Shown here: positions 8,681 to 10,746 of the stretch, one piece after another
Numbering within the stretch: the stretch's first letter is position 1
Layout of the letters: every line of letters begins with the position of its first letter
Assembly (NCBI GenBank): GCA_002803225.1
Contig: NXFV01001494.1
Coordinates: forward strand, 1 to 10,746
DNA: 10,746 nucleotides
Reading direction: 5' to 3'
Origin: Gamarada debralockiae
Lineage: Eukaryota > Ascomycota > Leotiomycetes > Helotiales > Hyphodiscaceae
Notes under the pieces: model-generated
What the model saw: only the letters and a program-made list of their open reading frames with translations
What the model was told of the DNA's origin: nothing
The model's database searches: none
Position numbers and translations under genes: made by a program

Positions 8681-8835
8681 TGAGAAATCTCTACGCCCGG
8701 TGTCCTTACCTCGTCTACAGTCCCACTCCAGAAGCCTGGGTTGAATTCCCCGTGTACCTCGACGATCTACCGAGGGAAGTCCGACTCATGGCGAACGACA
8801 CCATAACGTGTGTCTGCATAAAATCTTACTTCTAG
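8680..8835 (+). CDS. Small ORF, 51 residues, hypothetical
   Basis: The frame starts at ATG 8680 and ends with TAG at 8833-8835. It contains RCPYLVYSPTPEAWVEFPVY followed by LDDLPREVRLM. Its codons are strongly C-ending (TAC, CTC, GTC, GCC, TTC, GAC, AAC), as in genuine fungal exons, and unlike the spacer around it. I do not recognise the family; the DLPREVRLM piece is faintly like the start of 2EXR/F-box-like domains. It begins 42 bases after the FATP stop, inside the likely FATP 3' UTR, which argues against an independent promoter. It could be a lone gene, a decayed first exon, or a conserved exon of a gene whose remainder is lost. Confidence 0.35.
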   Translation: MRNLYARCPYLVYSPTPEAWVEFPVYLDDLPREVRLMANDTITCVCIKSYF

Positions 8836-8922
8836 GCGATTTTCCTTTCCCAATACAAACTTTCCTTCTATAGGCATCTCCCTCACACAAATTCTCAAAC
8901 CTCCCAACCCCTAGACAACACT

Positions 8923-9307
8923 ATGGATACCCAAGAGAACAACTTGAAAGAGAGCGAGAAGCCAGTAACCCACCTTCCCTCAAATTTTATATCACCAAAC
9001 GGAAGAATACTGATTTGCTCAAAACCAGACGGTGATTCGCAACCGACCATGCACAAAGTCTCTCAAGAAGAGCGAAGACTCCATCCGCCATGCCCTATTT
9101 GCTGAAGAGGAGAACCGAAAACTCGAGATGGAAGCGAATGCTGTTGCTACAAATTGGTTAGATGAGAAGAATGGTGGTGTCGTCCTCCAGACATCTCTCT
9201 CTCCTCCTTCGCTGTCTTCTCCTCGTCCAAGCTCGGCGAACTCCTCTTCTTCATCTCATCCTCCTGATCAAGCTCCTTCTCTGCAACCAGATCAGCATGC
9301 CCGTTTC
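8923..9307 (+). pseudogene. Degenerate 5' part of an unknown gene
   Basis: An ATG at 8923 follows a C/T-rich, leader-like stretch (8870-8920). The frame reads KPVTHLPSNFISPNGRILI and stops at 9103-9105. A second frame, shifted by one and open from 9014 to 9307, carries the more coding-like continuation: KKSEDSIRHALFAEEENRKL, then EMEANAVATNWLDEKNGG, followed by a Ser/Pro-rich stretch. A frame change somewhere in 9011-9060 would join them. The charged AEEENRKLEME part could form a coiled coil. No family recognised. The Ser/Pro-rich stretch overlaps a minus-strand frame that looks equally coding-like, so the true extent is unclear. Confidence 0.35.
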
Positions 9308-9481
9308 TAGATGCCACAATCCAAAATCCGGAAGGCGCCAGAAACTTACCCTCAATAAGTAGACGAGAATAATGGCAAAGAGGTTGTTGAAGTCACTGTG
9401 GTCGGAGATGATACGGTCTATTTGGAGTAGGAACAGGAAGAACTTTCCGCAAGGATATGGTCTCCTCTTCGAAGCTCTCGT
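9147..9481 (-). other. Coding-looking minus-strand frames without a start codon
   Basis: Read on the minus strand, 9481-9351 is open and contains FFLFLLQIDRIISDHSDFNN followed by LFAIILVYLL, with third positions mostly C. With a one-base frame change near 9353, the reading continues FLAPSGFWIVASRNGHADLV and AEKELDQEDEMKKR, and stops at 9147-9149. There is no ATG at the beginning, and a stop lies directly upstream at 9482-9484. A GTAAGT donor and CTAG acceptor enclose 43 bases (9349-9307), but splicing them puts a stop in frame. I take this as a fragment of an unrecognised gene, opposite in direction to the pieces on either side. Confidence 0.3.
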
Positions 9482-9572
9482 CTAGACTCAACCTCACGTA
9501 TTTGAATTGAAGCCCATCTCAAGTGAATCCCGACCGTCATTGAAAATATCTGATCGCGTCTATTGATTTCGA

Positions 9573-10132
9573 ATGCCTCGCGACTTCCAAAACATCCATA
9601 CAAATATCCACCTCCCCTCGCGACAACACAACGCAACGAAATTGGAATCAATGCGGAATCCTAAATTACGGCTGGAAAAGCCACAGCGTGTATGTTTCCA
9701 AGTATTTGCCCTGCCAGACAACATCATGATACTGAGTCGAATACGAGCTCCGCGTTTGGGTCGTTGATCGAGAGGCTCACAAGTTTGGAGAGGAACCTGG
9801 AGGATTTGGGCTGCTGCTGAGGAATGGTCCCGACGTAATGGTCATGCCCCAAGAGTAAGTCTTTGGCATTCTGGAATCCTTCGGCGGAACTTGGAGGACG
9901 ACGGTATGGATCGATTATGATCTTATTACTTGCTGCTGCAGAGAAGTATTCTAGTTTCGAGGAGAAGTTCCAGCATAAGAAAAAGATTTACCAGTACCAT
10001 CAGGAGTGGAAGCGGGAGAAGGAAGAGCGCGGCAGAACGAACCCCAAGGACAAGGCGGAGGAAGATGAAGACTCGATGGGTGGAAGGGACGCAGAGAGGG
10101 ATGCCATGGAAATCGAGTCGGAAATAAGATAG
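9573..10132 (+). pseudogene. Degenerate 3' part of an unknown fungal gene
   Basis: Three frames carry consecutive coding-like blocks. The first, from 9573, reads KLRLEKPQRVCFQVFALPDN. The second, from 9736, reads VEYELRVWVVDREAHKFGEE and then FGLLLRNGPDVMVMPQE, meets a stop at 9856-9858, and goes on VFGILESFGGTWRTTVWIDY. The third, from about 9935, reads EKYSSFEEKFQHKKKIYQYH and then a highly charged tail ending at 10130-10132. Frame changes near 9733 and 9940 plus the internal stop make it a pseudogene unless unseen introns rescue it. The blocks follow each other smoothly, as one ancestral protein of unknown function with an acidic Lys/Glu-rich C terminus. I cannot name the family. Confidence 0.45.
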
Positions 10133-10501
10133 GTTAAGAGGGCTTGGGGCTGTTGGATACTGTAATTGAATACATCTTGGATATTCGTCTAGCAATCGAC
10201 GTCAGAACTAAAATTGTGGTCTTCACCAATAAATTCACTCAAAGCAATGTAATTATTCGCCTGGTTTTGGTAGTTTGCTTCTCAACCCCGACCATCATCC
10301 AAATATTTCCAACTTCACACAAAGTCGCCACCATGCTTCGTGTCCCCACAGTGGAACCAATGGAGATCATCGAGCAGCCAAAGCCAAAGCGGGTATATTT
10401 CCAAATTTTGACCTTCCTTTAATATCTCTAGAAATGCCCCTAGATTCAGAATTAATTTTCTCTTTCATTGAGTCTCCGGACGTGAGCAGCTGCCGCTTTA
10501 A
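10133..10501. other. Spacer with a second diverged copy of the PxRVxFQ block
   Basis: No intact gene is visible. An ATG in good context at 10333 (GCCACCATGC) opens a short frame reading VEPMEIIEQPKPKRVYFQI that stops at 10420-10422. This resembles the block at 9645-9710 (LEKPQRVCFQV), both as protein and as DNA, so it is probably a paralogous or duplicated relic. The rest shows nothing further that I can support. Confidence 0.4.
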
Positions 10502-10557
10502 CCTGAGCCGAGGGCGAGCAAGCCTGAGCAAGCCTGAGCAGAGCCTGAGCCGAGCCT
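10502..10557. repeat. GAGC-type imperfect tandem repeat
   Basis: Units of 10-11 bases follow each other: GAGCAAGCCT at 10516-10525 and 10526-10535, GAGCAGAGCCT at 10536-10546 and GAGCCGAGCCT at 10547-10557. A looser copy begins at 10505. The later units differ by a one-base gain. The stretch is GC-rich against its neighbours. Confidence 0.75.
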
Positions 10558-10710
10558 AGGCATCCTTATAAATGCCATTTTGACCTCCTGTATGCCCAGT
10601 TTCCTTACCAGATTTTACCCGGGTATCCTTTTTTCGCCAGAAGAATATTGCCCGCATAGGGGGACGGTACCGTCTTAAGTAGCGTAGTGAAGCTAAGCGA
10701 AAAGTAGGAA

Positions 10711-10746
<36 letters not shown>
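10558..10746 (+). mobile_element. Possible 3' end of a poly(A)-tailed retroelement
   Basis: The window ends with 33 consecutive A (10714-10746). The sequence just before is non-coding and includes a perfect 12-base palindrome, GACGGTACCGTC (10663-10674), and a purine-rich end, GCGAAAAGTAGGAAAGC. Non-LTR retrotransposons and SINEs end in this way, and such tails often break assemblies. No reverse transcriptase frame lies upstream, so it would be a SINE or a strongly 5'-truncated copy. An assembly artefact or a processed insertion is also possible. Confidence 0.3.

Noticed and set aside
9307..9349. A 43-base minus-strand intron (GTAAGT to CTAG)
   Set aside because: Splicing it leads to a stop within five codons, and it is too short with no branch site. 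A one-base frame change gives a better reading.
9014..10132. A single plus-strand frame spanning the whole interval, with about nine stops that could all derive from C-to-T changes (RIP)
   Set aside because: Much of that frame is weaker than readings in other frames or on the minus strand over the same bases; part of it (9733-9820) is a shadow of the VEYELRVWVV frame. The stop pattern is better explained by wrong frame or strand.
1..10746. A biosynthetic or defence gene cluster
   Set aside because: The intact genes (YIF1, DUF7730-type, FATP) share no pathway and show no shared regulation; a lone acyl-CoA synthetase does not make a cluster.

Overview
This window looks like a short scaffold from a filamentous ascomycete, most likely Leotiomycetes-like (inferred from protein family types, not a computed match). 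The genes have short GT-AG introns of 47-62 bases, plus one of 137, with CTNAC/CTAAT-type branch sites. The codons are typical of fungi. There is a Tc1/mariner remnant at the left edge and a run of 33 A at the right edge, so the contig is probably bounded by repeats on both sides.

Layout. 1-561 is the 3' part of a Tc1/mariner transposase, followed at 615-672 by a perfect 29-base tandem repeat that is probably its terminal repeat. 776-1858 is a complete three-exon YIF1 gene (ER-Golgi membrane traffic), whose start lies only about 100 bases from the transposon end. 2254-3176 is a two-exon gene for a DUF7730-type fungal protein of unknown function. 3850-4724 is a broken LURP-one-related (tubby-like) gene that keeps its promoter-like leader but has stops and three frame changes. 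4725-6183 has no intact gene, only a coding-looking relic. 6417-8638 is a complete five-exon FAT1/FATP-type very-long-chain acyl-CoA synthetase, preceded by a compact cluster of CCAAT, CreA-like and fatty-acid-response-like sites. 8639-10746 holds a 51-residue ORF, pieces of at least one decayed unknown gene on both strands, a diverged direct repeat, a small GAGC-type tandem repeat and the poly(A) end.

The intact genes are unrelated housekeeping or lineage-specific genes and do not form an obvious cluster. The only one whose control can be read in part is the FATP gene: its upstream sites suggest induction by fatty acids and repression by glucose, and its C-terminal Ala-Arg-Leu fits a peroxisomal targeting signal. 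About half of the window is gene or transposon debris. I do not see a convincing new multi-gene system. The best leads are the tandem splice acceptor inside the FATP adenylate-binding motif, the FATP promoter cluster, the dinucleotide-type breaks in the LURP-one pseudogene, and the strand-switching relic at 8923-10132.
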